Assembly (NCBI RefSeq): GCF_002087235.1
Contig: NZ_MUIO01000019.1
Coordinates: forward strand, 62,001 to 126,000
Length of the DNA: 64,000 nt
Reading direction: 5' to 3'
Source: Pseudomonas floridensis
GTDB lineage: Bacteria; Pseudomonadota; Gammaproteobacteria; Pseudomonadales; Pseudomonadaceae
Shown here: positions 35,037 through 44,005 of the stretch, piece by piece
Layout: every line of letters starts with the position of its first letter
Numbering within the stretch: the first letter of the stretch is position 1
Notes under the pieces: model-generated
What the model saw: the letters and a program-made list of their open reading frames with translations, nothing else
Database searches by the model: none
What the model was told of the DNA's origin: nothing
Position numbers and translations under genes: made by a program

Positions 35037-37412
35037 TTGGTAGAGTACGTAGTTTCCCTCGATAAGCTCGGCGTCCATGATGTGGAGCACGTGGGAGGCA
35101 AGAACGCATCCCTCGGCGAAATGATCAGCAACCTCGCAGGCGCTGGTGTTTCCGTGCCCGGCGGTTTCGCGACTACGGCCCAGGCCTACCGTGATTTCCT
35201 CGAGCTCAGCGGTCTGAACGATCAGATCCACGCAGCTCTGGATGCTCTTGATGTCGACGACGTCAACGCTCTGGCCCGTACCGGCGCGCAGATTCGTCAG
35301 TGGATCATGGAAGCCGAATTCCCCGAGCAGCTCAACGCCGAGATTCGCACCGCGTTCGCCACCCTGTCGGCGGGCAACCCGAATCTTGCGGTTGCCGTGC
35401 GTTCCTCCGCCACCGCCGAAGACTTGCCTGACGCCTCCTTTGCAGGCCAGCAGGAGACGTTCCTGAACATCCGTGGCGTCGAGAACGTGATTCGCGCCGC
35501 CAAGGAAGTGTTCGCCTCGCTGTTCAATGACCGCGCTATTTCCTACCGCGTACACCAGGGCTTCGACCACAAGCTGGTGGCACTTTCCGCTGGCGTGCAG
35601 CGCATGGTGCGTTCCGAAACCGGTACGGCGGGTGTGATGTTCACCCTGGATACCGAATCCGGTTTCCGTGACGTGGTGTTCATCACCGGTGCCTATGGTC
35701 TGGGTGAAACGGTGGTGCAGGGTGCGGTCAACCCTGATGAATTCTACGTGCACAAAGACACCCTGGCCGCTGGCCGCCCCGCGATTTTGCGTCGCAACCT
35801 GGGCAGCAAGGCCATCAAGATGATCTACGGCGACGAGGCCAAGGCCGGTCGCTCGGTCAAGGTGATCGATGTCGAGCCCGCCGACCGTGCGCGTTTCTGC
35901 CTGACCGACGCCGAAGTGTCCGAGCTGGCCAAACAGGCGATGATCATCGAAAAGCACTACAAGTGCCCGATGGACATCGAATGGGCCAAGGACGGGGACG
36001 ACGGCAAGCTTTACATCGTTCAGGCGCGTCCTGAAACCGTGAAGAGCCGCGCATCGGCCAATGTCATGGAACGCTACCTGCTCAAGGAAACCGGCAAGGT
36101 GCTGGTCGAAGGCCGTGCCATTGGGCAGCGCATCGGCGCGGGCAAGGTGCGGATCATCAAGGACGTTTCCGAGATGGACAAGGTCCAGGCGGGTGATGTG
36201 CTGGTCTCCGACATGACCGACCCGGACTGGGAACCGGTGATGAAGCGCGCAAGTGCCATCGTCACCAACCGTGGCGGCCGTACCTGCCACGCGGCAATCA
36301 TCGCTCGCGAGCTGGGCATTCCCGCCGTGGTCGGTTGCGGCAACGCCACCCAGTTGCTGCAGGACGGGCAGGGCGTGACAGTGTCCTGCGCCGAAGGCGA
36401 CACCGGTTACATCTTCGAAGGCGAACTGGGCTTCGACATCAAGACCAACTCGGTCGATGCCATGCCTGAGCTGCCGTTCAAGATCATGATGAACGTCGGC
36501 AACCCCGACCGTGCATTCGATTTCGCCCAGTTGCCCAACGCCGGTGTGGGGCTTGCGCGTCTGGAATTCATCATCAACCGCATGATCGGCGTACACCCCA
36601 AGGCACTGCTCAATTACTCGCTGCTGCCACCGGAAATCAAGGACAGCGTCGACAAGCGTATTGCAGGCTACGACGACCCGGTCGGTTTCTACGTCGAGAA
36701 GCTGGTCGAGGGCATCAGCACCCTGGCCGCCGCATTTACGCCGAAGAAGGTCATCGTGCGTTTGTCGGACTTCAAGTCCAACGAGTACGCCAACCTGATC
36801 GGCGGCAAGCTCTACGAACCGGAAGAAGAGAACCCGATGCTGGGCTTCCGCGGTGCGTCGCGCTATATCAGCGAGAACTTCCGCGACTGCTTCGAGCTGG
36901 AATGCCGCGCCCTCAAGCGTGTGCGTGAAGACATGGGCCTGACCAACGTCGAAATCATGGTGCCGTTCGTGCGCACTCTGGGTGAAGCGAACCAGGTCAT
37001 CGACCTGCTGGCGGCCAATGGTCTGAAGCGCGGCGAGAACGGTCTGCGCATCATCATGATGTGTGAACTGCCGTCCAACGCGATCCTGGCCGAAGAGTTC
37101 CTCGAGTATTTCGACGGGTTCTCCATCGGCTCCAACGACCTGACTCAGCTGACACTGGGGCTGGATCGTGATTCCGGCGTCATCGCGCACCTGTTCGACG
37201 AGCGCAATCCGGCGGTCAAGAAGCTGCTGTCCAATGCCATTCAGGCGTGCAACAAGGCTGGCAAGTACATCGGCATCTGCGGTCAGGGCCCGTCCGATCA
37301 CCCGGATCTGGCGCGCTGGCTGATGGATCAGGGTATCGAGAGTGTGTCGCTCAACCCCGATTCGGTTCTGGAAACCTGGTTCTTCCTTGCCGAAGCGCAG
37401 TCTCCAGTGTGA
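35037..37412 (+). CDS. ppsA: phosphoenolpyruvate synthase PpsA
   Basis: PpsA makes PEP from pyruvate and ATP for gluconeogenesis. The 791 aa length is normal. In order: the N-terminal ATP-binding domain ([31 protein letters not shown]), the phospho-His domain with catalytic His in [15 protein letters not shown], and the PEP-binding barrel ending with [19 protein letters not shown] and [12 protein letters not shown]. The start is TTG 35037, supported by GGAGAG; the frame runs upstream to 34893 with no ribosome binding site. Confidence 0.96.
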   Translation: MVEYVVSLDKLGVHDVEHVGGKNASLGEMISNLAGAGVSVPGGFATTAQAYRDFLELSGLNDQIHAALDALDVDDVNALARTGAQIRQWIMEAEFPEQLNAEIRTAFATLSAGNPNLAVAVRSSATAEDLPDASFAGQQETFLNIRGVENVIRAAKEVFASLFNDRAISYRVHQGFDHKLVALSAGVQRMVRSETGTAGVMFTLDTESGFRDVVFITGAYGLGETVVQGAVNPDEFYVHKDTLAAGRPAILRRNLGSKAIKMIYGDEAKAGRSVKVIDVEPADRARFCLTDAEVSELAKQAMIIEKHYKCPMDIEWAKDGDDGKLYIVQARPETVKSRASANVMERYLLKETGKVLVEGRAIGQRIGAGKVRIIKDVSEMDKVQAGDVLVSDMTDPDWEPVMKRASAIVTNRGGRTCHAAIIARELGIPAVVGCGNATQLLQDGQGVTVSCAEGDTGYIFEGELGFDIKTNSVDAMPELPFKIMMNVGNPDRAFDFAQLPNAGVGLARLEFIINRMIGVHPKALLNYSLLPPEIKDSVDKRIAGYDDPVGFYVEKLVEGISTLAAAFTPKKVIVRLSDFKSNEYANLIGGKLYEPEEENPMLGFRGASRYISENFRDCFELECRALKRVREDMGLTNVEIMVPFVRTLGEANQVIDLLAANGLKRGENGLRIIMMCELPSNAILAEEFLEYFDGFSIGSNDLTQLTLGLDRDSGVIAHLFDERNPAVKKLLSNAIQACNKAGKYIGICGQGPSDHPDLARWLMDQGIESVSLNPDSVLETWFFLAEAQSPV

Positions 37413-37461
37413 TGTGACGCGGTAATCACCTGAGCCGTCCTCTGGTTCGGGTTTTTCAACG

Positions 37462-37489
37462 AAAGGCGGTTTTCTCGGAAACCGCCTTT
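37462..37489 (+). terminator. intrinsic terminator of ppsA
   Basis: The stem AAAGGCGGTTT/AAACCGCCTTT with a six-base loop ends in a run of six T (37487-37492), about 50 bases after the ppsA stop. Confidence 0.88.
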
Positions 37490-37580
37490 TTTATGCGACG
37501 CCTTCAGGGCTCCCGTAAGCGCAGTTTCATTCAGTCTGTCAGAGGCGAGCCGATGCCTTTGAATTTCCGAAAAGAGCAAT

Positions 37581-38570
37581 ATGCAAAGCAGCAGCCATTT
37601 ATTTCCCGTTGCCTTGATCAGTGCCGAGCGTCGTGGTGATCTGGTCGAGGACGTTTACCGCCTCAAGCCTGCCAACAGCCCTGATCCGAGCGTCGAGCTG
37701 GCCGTGACCCGGCTGGGGCTGGTCGATCAGCCGTCGGGGCGCGGCGTGCCGGTCATCCTGTTGCATGGCAGTTTTTCCAATCGCCGGTTCTGGTACTCAC
37801 CCAAAGGCATCGGCCTGGGACCCTTGCTGGCGCGCGCCGGTTATGACGTGTGGATCCCCGAGATGCGCGGGCACGGATTGTCGGCGCGTAATCAGAATTA
37901 TCGCGCCAATTGCGTGGCCGACTATGCGCGCTACGACTTGCCCGTCATCGCGGCATTCGTACAGGAGCAGAGCGGGCAATTGCCGCACTGGATCGGGCAT
38001 TCACTGGGCGGCACCACACTGGCCGCGGCACTGGGCGGGGAATACCTGGGCGTCGAGAGCGCGGCATCGGTTGCCCTGTTTGGCAGTCAGGTCAGCCGGA
38101 CCTACTGGCCGCTGAAAATCCCGCCACTGCAGTGGTCCGGTCGCTTGTTACTGAAACGTTTCGAGCACGTGTCCGGGCCACGCTTCAAGCGCGGTCCGGA
38201 AGACGAGCCGATGGGTGTGCTGCTGGAAAGCATGCGCTGGCATGGCCTGTTCGGCCGTTTCGGTGATCGTCACGGCGACTGGTGGGCCGGTTTGAAGGAC
38301 GTTCAGGTGCCGGTTCTGGCGGTGGCTGCCGTCGGCGATCATCAGGATCCGGTCTGGGCCTGCCGCATGCTGTTCGATCAGATCGGTTCGCCGCACAAGC
38401 AGTTCCTCTGTCTGGGGCGTGAACACGGGTTCAATGAAGACTTCGGGCACGTGCAGATGCTGGTCAGCAAAGGCGCCCAGCAGCAGGTCTGGCCGCGAGT
38501 GATCGATTGGCTGCGCGAACGGTCTGTTCCTGAACAGGCGGCAGAGTTTAAGGTGGCGGTGGGCAATTAA
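37581..38570 (+). CDS. alpha/beta-fold hydrolase
   Basis: This 329 aa hydrolase has the oxyanion-side HGSFSNRRFW segment, the nucleophile elbow GHSLGGTT (Ser), an acidic residue candidate in AVGDHQDPV and the catalytic His in GREHGFNEDFGH. No signal peptide or membrane anchor is visible, so it is probably cytosolic. The substrate is unknown; it may be an esterase or lipase-like enzyme. In P. aeruginosa a comparable hydrolase gene also sits between ppsA and rraA, so the context is conserved. ATG 37581 follows AAAGAGCA. Confidence 0.9.
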   Translation: MQSSSHLFPVALISAERRGDLVEDVYRLKPANSPDPSVELAVTRLGLVDQPSGRGVPVILLHGSFSNRRFWYSPKGIGLGPLLARAGYDVWIPEMRGHGLSARNQNYRANCVADYARYDLPVIAAFVQEQSGQLPHWIGHSLGGTTLAAALGGEYLGVESAASVALFGSQVSRTYWPLKIPPLQWSGRLLLKRFEHVSGPRFKRGPEDEPMGVLLESMRWHGLFGRFGDRHGDWWAGLKDVQVPVLAVAAVGDHQDPVWACRMLFDQIGSPHKQFLCLGREHGFNEDFGHVQMLVSKGAQQQVWPRVIDWLRERSVPEQAAEFKVAVGN

Positions 38571-38671
38571 CGCTTAAAGTCACTATGCTGCCCGTGAAAT
38601 CGGAGTCCGGCCGGTCTGGCCTGACTGCGTATTATTCGTGAGCCCATGCCTCGACGACAGGAGTTGACCTC

Positions 38672-39160
38672 ATGCACTACCTCACCCCCGATCTGTGCGA
38701 CGCCTATCCGGACCTGGTGCAGGCTGTAGAGCCCATGTTCAGCAACTTTGGCGGACGCGATTCCTTTGGTGGACAGATCGTCACCCTCAAGTGTTTCGAA
38801 GACAACTCGCTGGTCAGAGATCAAGTGGCACTCGACGGCAAGGGCAAGGTGCTGGTGGTCGATGGCGGCGGCTCGCTGCGTTGCGCGTTGCTGGGGGATT
38901 TGCTGGCGGAGAAAGCGGCGAAGAACGGCTGGGAAGGTCTGTTGATCTACGGTTGCATACGCGACGTGGACATGATCGCCCAGACCGATCTGGGCGTGCA
39001 GGCACTGGCCAGCCATCCCCGGAAAACCGAGAAGCGTGGCATCGGCGATCTGAATGTGCCGGTCACCTTCGGCGGCGTGACGTTCAGACCGGGGGACTAT
39101 CTCTACGCCGACAACAACGGCGTCATCATTTCTCCTTCTCCCCTGACCATGCCGGAATAA
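38672..39160 (+). CDS. rraA: regulator of ribonuclease activity RraA
   Basis: This 162 aa protein belongs to the RraA family, which binds RNase E and inhibits it. Recognisable stretches are the N-terminal [47 protein letters not shown] and the [10 protein letters not shown] motif. Related folds are class II aldolases such as oxaloacetate decarboxylases, but the short length and motif pattern fit RraA. ATG 38672 follows ACAGGAG. Confidence 0.94.
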   Translation: MHYLTPDLCDAYPDLVQAVEPMFSNFGGRDSFGGQIVTLKCFEDNSLVRDQVALDGKGKVLVVDGGGSLRCALLGDLLAEKAAKNGWEGLLIYGCIRDVDMIAQTDLGVQALASHPRKTEKRGIGDLNVPVTFGGVTFRPGDYLYADNNGVIISPSPLTMPE

Positions 39161-39171
39161 GCGAAGTCTCA

Positions 39172-40167
39172 ATGTTCGATGAAGCAAACGCGCAGTGGGG
39201 GCTGGTTCACGCCCTCGTATTGGACGGCAAGGGTGGAGCGCGTTTCATTGCTCGAACCGAACTTCAGGACCTCCAGCTGCAGCCGCAGGAAAGCCTGTGG
39301 CTGCACTGGGATCGCAGTCACCCGCAGACTCACACATGGCTGCGCACCGGCAGTGGGTTGAGCGAGTTCGCCTGCGACCTGCTGCTCGAAGAGAATACCC
39401 GGCCGCGCCTGCTGCCGTTACCCGATCAGGAACTGCTGCTGTTTTTGCGCGGGGTCAACCTCAATCCCGGTGCAGAGCCGGAAGACATGGTATCGGTGCG
39501 GATTTTTGCCGCGGCTCAGCGAGTGATTTCGCTGCGGCTGCGCCCGCTGCGGGCGACCGAAGAGTTGATCGAACTGCTTGGTCAGTCCAAAGGCCCGAAA
39601 ACGGCCTCGGAGCTGATTCTCTATCTGGCCCAATACCTGACTGACAAGGTTCAGGACCTGGTCGGCGAATTGACCGAATCGGTCGACGGGGAAGAAGAAA
39701 ATACCGATGCCGACGAACGGTACACCCCCGATCATGGCAAATTGCTGCATATTCGTCGCCGAGCCGCAGGGCTGAGACGCTTTCTCGGCCCGCAGCGTGA
39801 TATCTATGGGCAGCTCTCGCGTATCAAACTGTCATGGTTCGATGACGAGGATGCCGATTACTGGAACGAGTTGAACAACAGCCTCACGCGTTACCTCGAG
39901 GAACTGGAGCTGACCCGCGAGCGCGTCGGGCTATTGCTCGAGTCTGAGGACCGGCGTCTGCGCGAACACATTAATCGCACCATGTACCGGTTCGGGATCA
40001 TCACCGGGATTTTCCTGCCCATGAGCTTTCTGACCGGGTTGCTGGGTATCAATGTCGGCGGCATTCCGGGTGCTGAAAACCCGTACGGTTTTCTTGCCGC
40101 CTGCGGGCTGATCGTAGCGGTGGCGGCGGGGCAATGGTGGTTGTTCAGACGATTGCGTTGGGTATAA
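39172..40167 (+). CDS. cmaX: CorA-like divalent cation transporter CmaX
   Basis: This is a 331 aa inner-membrane protein of the CorA/ZntB family. A large cytosolic N-terminal domain rich in long helices (residues 1-270) is followed by two membrane helices at the C-terminus. The pore signature after the first helix reads GINVGG, that is GxN with Ile where CorA has Met (GMN), as in ZntB-type members, so the ion could be Mg, Zn or another divalent cation. It starts 11 bases after rraA. The cmaX-cfrX-cmpX-sigX-oprF order is that of P. aeruginosa. Confidence 0.92.
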   Translation: MFDEANAQWGLVHALVLDGKGGARFIARTELQDLQLQPQESLWLHWDRSHPQTHTWLRTGSGLSEFACDLLLEENTRPRLLPLPDQELLLFLRGVNLNPGAEPEDMVSVRIFAAAQRVISLRLRPLRATEELIELLGQSKGPKTASELILYLAQYLTDKVQDLVGELTESVDGEEENTDADERYTPDHGKLLHIRRRAAGLRRFLGPQRDIYGQLSRIKLSWFDDEDADYWNELNNSLTRYLEELELTRERVGLLLESEDRRLREHINRTMYRFGIITGIFLPMSFLTGLLGINVGGIPGAENPYGFLAACGLIVAVAAGQWWLFRRLRWV

Positions 40168-40255
40168 GGCTTATTACTTATATGTTTTTTCATGAAGCCT
40201 GTGTGACTTGCCCGGGATGCGTCACGTCTTTGACTGACATTGCGTGAGGTGCCTG

Positions 40256-40504
40256 ATGCACGATCCGTTCGAAGAATCTTTACGTGACATGCTTAAATCG
40301 TCATCCTCCAGCCGGGATGACGACGCATGTCTGGGGCGAGTCCTGAAAACCGCCAACCGCCAGGTCGGTGCCGGTGTGTTGTTCGGGCTGCTGGGCCGTT
40401 GGTCCGAGGCGATGATGATCGCGCTCAACAACGGTTCCGCCCATGTCGCTCCCGTTTCCCGTCGCACCAGACCTGGTGCCCGTTCTACCGATAAGGCTGA
40501 TTGA
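40256..40504 (+). CDS. cfrX: small protein CfrX
   Basis: This 82 aa protein of the cmaX-cfrX-cmpX locus starts MHDPFEESLRD, has a Ser/Asp-rich segment and a short hydrophobic stretch (VGAGVLFGLLGRW). Its function is unknown; it is recognised by position and size. ATG 40256 has GAGGTG upstream; a GTG four codons earlier is possible. The stop lies 2 bases before the cmpX start, so the genes are co-translated. Confidence 0.85.
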   Translation: MHDPFEESLRDMLKSSSSSRDDDACLGRVLKTANRQVGAGVLFGLLGRWSEAMMIALNNGSAHVAPVSRRTRPGARSTDKAD

Positions 40505-40506
40505 GC

Positions 40507-41331
40507 ATGGAATTGAACCTCTGGACGCAGAGTCTTCTTGCTGCAATGACTGCATTGTGGACCAAAGTCGCAAACTTCATCCCTAACCTGTTTGGTGCCC
40601 TCGTCGTTGTGGTGCTGGGTTTTGCGGTAGCCAAACTACTCGATGCACTGCTGTCCAAATTGCTCGCCAAGCTGGGCCTCGATCGCCTGGTGGGCGGCAC
40701 CGGCCTGACCAAGATCATGGGGCGCGCCGGCGTCAAGGTGCCGATCTCGACGCTGATCGGCAGGATCGTCTACTGGTTCGTGCTGTTGATCTTTCTGGTG
40801 TCTGCCGCCGAGTCTCTGGGCCTGCAACGCGTATCGGCAACCCTCGACATGCTGGCCCTGTACCTGCCGAAAGTGTTCGGCGCGGCGCTGGTGCTGCTGG
40901 TGGGTGTGCTGCTGGCGCAACTGGTCAACGGACTGGTGCGCGGCGCTGCCGAAGGTGTCGGCATCGATTACTCCGCAGGCCTTGGGCGAATCGCTCAGGG
41001 ACTGGTCATCATCATCAGCATTTCGGTCGCGATCAGCCAGTTGGAGGTCAAGACCGACCTGCTGAACCACGTTATCGTGATCGCATTGCTTACCGTTGGT
41101 CTGGCCGTTGCCCTGGCGTTAGGGCTGGGCAGTCGCGAAATCGCGGGTCAGATCATCGCTGGAATTTATGTGCGTGAGCTCTATCAGGTAGGCCAGCAGG
41201 TGCAGATAGGCGACACCGAGGGCCAGATAGAAGAAATCGGTACGGTCAAGACGACCCTGCTGACAGATGAGGGCGAGCTGGTGTCTTTTTCGAACCGCAT
41301 CCTCCTCGATCAGAGAGTAAGCAGCCGTTAA
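40507..41331 (+). CDS. cmpX: mechanosensitive-type membrane channel CmpX
   Basis: CmpX (274 aa) is a cytoplasmic membrane protein of the small MscS-like group. It has an N-terminal helix with paired segments (FIPNLFGALVVVVLGFAVAKLL, then VYWFVLLIFLVSAAESLG and VFGAALVLLVGVLLAQLV) and a glycine/alanine-rich pore-lining helix (LGLGSREIAGQIIAGIYV) before a short C-terminal beta domain. It affects SigX activity and envelope homeostasis in pseudomonads. The sequence after its TAA stays open in the same frame up to the sigX start. Confidence 0.92.
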   Translation: MELNLWTQSLLAAMTALWTKVANFIPNLFGALVVVVLGFAVAKLLDALLSKLLAKLGLDRLVGGTGLTKIMGRAGVKVPISTLIGRIVYWFVLLIFLVSAAESLGLQRVSATLDMLALYLPKVFGAALVLLVGVLLAQLVNGLVRGAAEGVGIDYSAGLGRIAQGLVIIISISVAISQLEVKTDLLNHVIVIALLTVGLAVALALGLGSREIAGQIIAGIYVRELYQVGQQVQIGDTEGQIEEIGTVKTTLLTDEGELVSFSNRILLDQRVSSR

Positions 41332-41413
41332 GCGGCTAACCTGCTAATCTATGCCGCCAAGTTGCCGGAACAGGCCGTGGCGGACATTGACCTGACTGTC
41401 GGCAAGATTCGTT

Positions 41414-42004
41414 TTGAATAAACCTCAACCGCTTTCAACGCGCTACGATCCACGCGAGCTCACAGATGAGGAGCTGGTTGCGCGCGCCCATGGTGAGCTG
41501 TTCAATGTGACCCGGGCGTACGAAGAATTGATGCGTCGCTACCAACGAACACTTTTTAACGTCTGTGCACGTTATTTGGGGAACGATCGCGACGCTGACG
41601 ATGTCTGTCAGGAGGTGATGCTTAAGGTGTTGTATGGCTTGAAGAATTTCGAAGGAAAATCGAAATTCAAGACCTGGCTCTACAGCATCACTTACAACGA
41701 GTGCATCACTCAATACAGGAAGGAACGGCGTAAGCGTCGCTTGATGGACGCTTTGAGTCTGGATCCGCTCGAGGAAGCGTCGGAAGAAAAGACGCCAAAA
41801 CCTGAGGAGCGGGGCGGTCTCGATCGCTGGCTTGTGCATGTGAACCCGATCGATCGGGAGATTCTGGTGCTGCGATTTGTCGCAGAGCTTGAATTTCAGG
41901 AGATTGCAGACATTATGCACATGGGCTTGAGCGCAACGAAAATGCGCTACAAGCGGGCGCTTGATAAACTACGCGAGAAATTTGCTGGTATCGCCGAAAC
42001 TTAA
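41414..42004 (+). CDS. sigX: ECF sigma factor SigX
   Basis: SigX (196 aa) directs transcription of oprF and of fatty-acid and envelope genes. It has region 2 (YQRTLFNVCARYLGNDRDADDVCQEVMLKVLYGL... FKTWLYSITYNECI) and region 4 (REILVLRFVAELEFQEIADIMHMGLSATKMRYKRAL), the classical ECF layout, and no anti-sigma gene lies beside it. The start is TTG 41414 in all probability, since no ATG occurs at the right place. oprF follows after 107 bases that must contain its promoters. Confidence 0.96.
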   Translation: MNKPQPLSTRYDPRELTDEELVARAHGELFNVTRAYEELMRRYQRTLFNVCARYLGNDRDADDVCQEVMLKVLYGLKNFEGKSKFKTWLYSITYNECITQYRKERRKRRLMDALSLDPLEEASEEKTPKPEERGGLDRWLVHVNPIDREILVLRFVAELEFQEIADIMHMGLSATKMRYKRALDKLREKFAGIAET

Positions 42005-42111
42005 CGGCGAGCAAATATCTCTAACGAACTGGCAAGGTCTGGTAGACTTGCCGACGAGTTGTCCCCAGTTATGTGGGACTGCTTTACAATCACCAGATGG
42101 GGATTTAACGG
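42005..42111 (+). promoter_or_regulatory. oprF promoter/leader region
   Basis: In P. aeruginosa and P. fluorescens oprF is transcribed from a SigX promoter and a housekeeping promoter in this gap; the same is expected here. An imperfect hairpin (GGCAAGGTCT...AGACTTGCC, near 42031-42053) occurs in the first half. I cannot fix exact -35/-10 boxes from sequence alone. Confidence 0.5.
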
Positions 42112-43146
42112 ATGAAACTGAAAAACACCTTGGGCTTGGCCATTGGTACTATTGTTGCCGCAACTTCTTTCGGCGCTCTGGCACAAGGCCAAGGCGCGGT
42201 CGAAATCGAAGGCTTCGCCAAGAAAGAATATTACGATAGCGATCGTAACTTCAAAAACGACGGCAACCTGTTCGGCGGCTCCGTTGGCTACTTCCTGACC
42301 GACGACGTTGAATTGCGTCTGGGCTACGACGAAGTTCACAACGTTCGTAGCGACAGCGGCAAGAACATCAAGGGCGCCAACACTGCCCTGGACGCTCTGT
42401 ACCACTTCAACAACCCGGGCGACATGCTGCGTCCTTACCTGTCTGCCGGTTTCTCTGACCAGAGCATTGGCCAGGACGCCCGCAACGGCCGTGACGGCTC
42501 CACCTTCGCCAACATCGGCGGCGGCGCGAAGCTGTACTTCACTGAAAACTTCTACGCCCGTGCAGGCGTTGAAGCTCAGTACAACATCGACCAAGGCAAC
42601 ACCGAGTGGGCGCCTAGCGTCGGTATCGGCGTTAACTTCGGTGGCGGCAGCAAGAAAGTTGAAGCAGCACCTGCTCCAGTAGCTGAAGTGTGCTCCGACA
42701 GCGACAACGATGGCGTTTGCGACAACGTTGACAAGTGCCCAGACACCCCTGCAAACGTAACTGTTGACGCTGATGGCTGCCCAGCCGTTGCTGAAGTTGT
42801 CCGCGTTGAGCTGGACGTGAAGTTCGATTTCGACAAATCCGTAGTCAAGCCTAGCAGCTACGGCGACATCAAGAACCTCGCTGACTTCATGCAGCAGTAC
42901 CCACAGACCACCACCACTGTTGAAGGTCACACTGACTCCGTCGGTCCTGACGCTTACAACCAGAAGCTGTCCGAGCGTCGTGCAAACGCCGTTAAGCAGG
43001 TCCTGGTCAACCAGTACGGCGTTGGCGCTAGCCGCGTAAACTCGGTTGGTTACGGCGAATCCCGTCCAGTTGCTGACAACGCAACTGAGTCTGGCCGCGC
43101 AGTTAACCGTCGCGTAGAAGCAGAAGTAGAAGCTCAAGCTAAGTAA
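42112..43146 (+). CDS. oprF: major outer membrane porin OprF
   Basis: This 344 aa protein anchors the outer membrane to peptidoglycan and forms a non-specific pore. In order: a signal peptide (MKLKNTLGLAIGTIVAATSFGALAQ), an eight-strand beta barrel (about residues 25-185), a Cys-rich linker with four cysteines in a thrombospondin-3-like DSDNDGVCDNVDKCPDT stretch, and an OmpA C-terminal domain (VEGHTDSVG... NQKLSERRANAV). The codon use is strongly biased, as expected for a highly expressed gene. Confidence 0.98.
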   Translation: MKLKNTLGLAIGTIVAATSFGALAQGQGAVEIEGFAKKEYYDSDRNFKNDGNLFGGSVGYFLTDDVELRLGYDEVHNVRSDSGKNIKGANTALDALYHFNNPGDMLRPYLSAGFSDQSIGQDARNGRDGSTFANIGGGAKLYFTENFYARAGVEAQYNIDQGNTEWAPSVGIGVNFGGGSKKVEAAPAPVAEVCSDSDNDGVCDNVDKCPDTPANVTVDADGCPAVAEVVRVELDVKFDFDKSVVKPSSYGDIKNLADFMQQYPQTTTTVEGHTDSVGPDAYNQKLSERRANAVKQVLVNQYGVGASRVNSVGYGESRPVADNATESGRAVNRRVEAEVEAQAK

Positions 43147-43162
43147 TTAGCCGCTTGTACTG

Positions 43163-43188
43163 AAAAGCCCGGCTCAGGCCGGGCTTTT
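43163..43188. terminator. intrinsic terminator between oprF and cobA
   Basis: The stem AAAAGCCCGGC/GCCGGGCTTTT with a TCAG loop lies 17 bases after oprF. The symmetric A/T flanks let it terminate both oprF and the convergent cobA transcript. Confidence 0.9.
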
Positions 43189-43233
43189 CTTTGCCTGCGA
43201 TTTGATGGGCGTAGCGATAAGACGGACTGGATA

Positions 43234-43995
43234 TCAGCTCGCTTGACTGCGCACACCGTCCAGCAGGTCATGAGGCAGGGCAACCTGGCCATACGCAGCC
43301 ACTTCGCCAATGACCAGCACAGCGGGGCTTTTCAGTCCGAACGCCTGCGCGTCACGTTGCAGGGTCGCAAGGCTGCTGCGGCATTCGCGCTGCCACGGTA
43401 ACGAAGCGTTTTCGATCATCGCCACCGGCATGTTTTCGCTCATTCCACCGGCCAACAGGCTTTCGCGGATTTCCGGCAGTTTTGCGACGCCCATGTACAC
43501 CACCAGTGTCGTGCCGCTCTGTGCCAGAGCCTGCCAGTTAAGGCTGCTGTCGTCCTGTGTGTGTGCGGTGACCAGCGTCACGCCACGGCTGACGCCGCGC
43601 AGTGTCAGCGAGATACCGCACTGGGTCGCGCCAGCAAGACCTGCGGTGATGCCGTTGACCAGTTCCACGTTCACGCCATGGCCTTGCAGCCACTCGGCTT
43701 CCTCACCGCCACGACCGAAGATGCAGGGGTCGCCGCCCTTGAGTCGCACCACGCATTTGCCTTGTCGCACATAACGCAGCATCAGGCGATGAATGAAGGC
43801 TTGTGGCGTCGAGCGACAGCCGCCGCGCTTGCCCACCGCAATCACCCGTGCGGCCGGGCAATGTTCGAGCACGGCGGTATTGACCAGATCGTCGATCAAC
43901 ACCACATCCGCTTCGCGCAAGGCACGTACCGCCTTGAGCGTCAACAGTTCGGGATCACCCGGGCCTGCGCCGACCAGCCAGACTTTTGCGCTCAT
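43234..43995 (-). CDS. cobA: uroporphyrinogen-III C-methyltransferase
   Basis: This 253 aa SAM-dependent enzyme makes precorrin-2, needed for siroheme, the cofactor of nitrite and sulfite reductases. It has WLVGAGPGDPELLTLKAVRAL at the N-terminus, the RLKGGDPCIFGRGGEE motif and VVYMGVAKL, all typical of SUMT. It lies 10 bases after the nitrate reductase gene and is the last gene of the nas transcript, which fits a role in supplying siroheme for nitrate assimilation. Confidence 0.95.
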   Translation of the reverse strand: MSAKVWLVGAGPGDPELLTLKAVRALREADVVLIDDLVNTAVLEHCPAARVIAVGKRGGCRSTPQAFIHRLMLRYVRQGKCVVRLKGGDPCIFGRGGEEAEWLQGHGVNVELVNGITAGLAGATQCGISLTLRGVSRGVTLVTAHTQDDSSLNWQALAQSGTTLVVYMGVAKLPEIRESLLAGGMSENMPVAMIENASLPWQRECRSSLATLQRDAQAFGLKSPAVLVIGEVAAYGQVALPHDLLDGVRSQAS

Positions 43996-44005
43996 GCTGT
44001 GTTCC

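Noticed and set aside
34935-37301. 788-codon open frame on the minus strand opposite ppsA
   Set aside because: ppsA on the plus strand has all family motifs. The antisense frame is open because GC-rich third positions remove stop codons; it has no recognisable domain.
40168-40255. Weak AGGCTT...AAGCCT pairing after cmaX considered as a terminator
   Set aside because: The stem is only six base pairs around a large loop, and cfrX follows closely in the same direction.
42001-43137. 378-codon open frame opposite oprF
   Set aside because: oprF is unmistakable and highly codon-biased; the antisense frame is an artefact of that bias.
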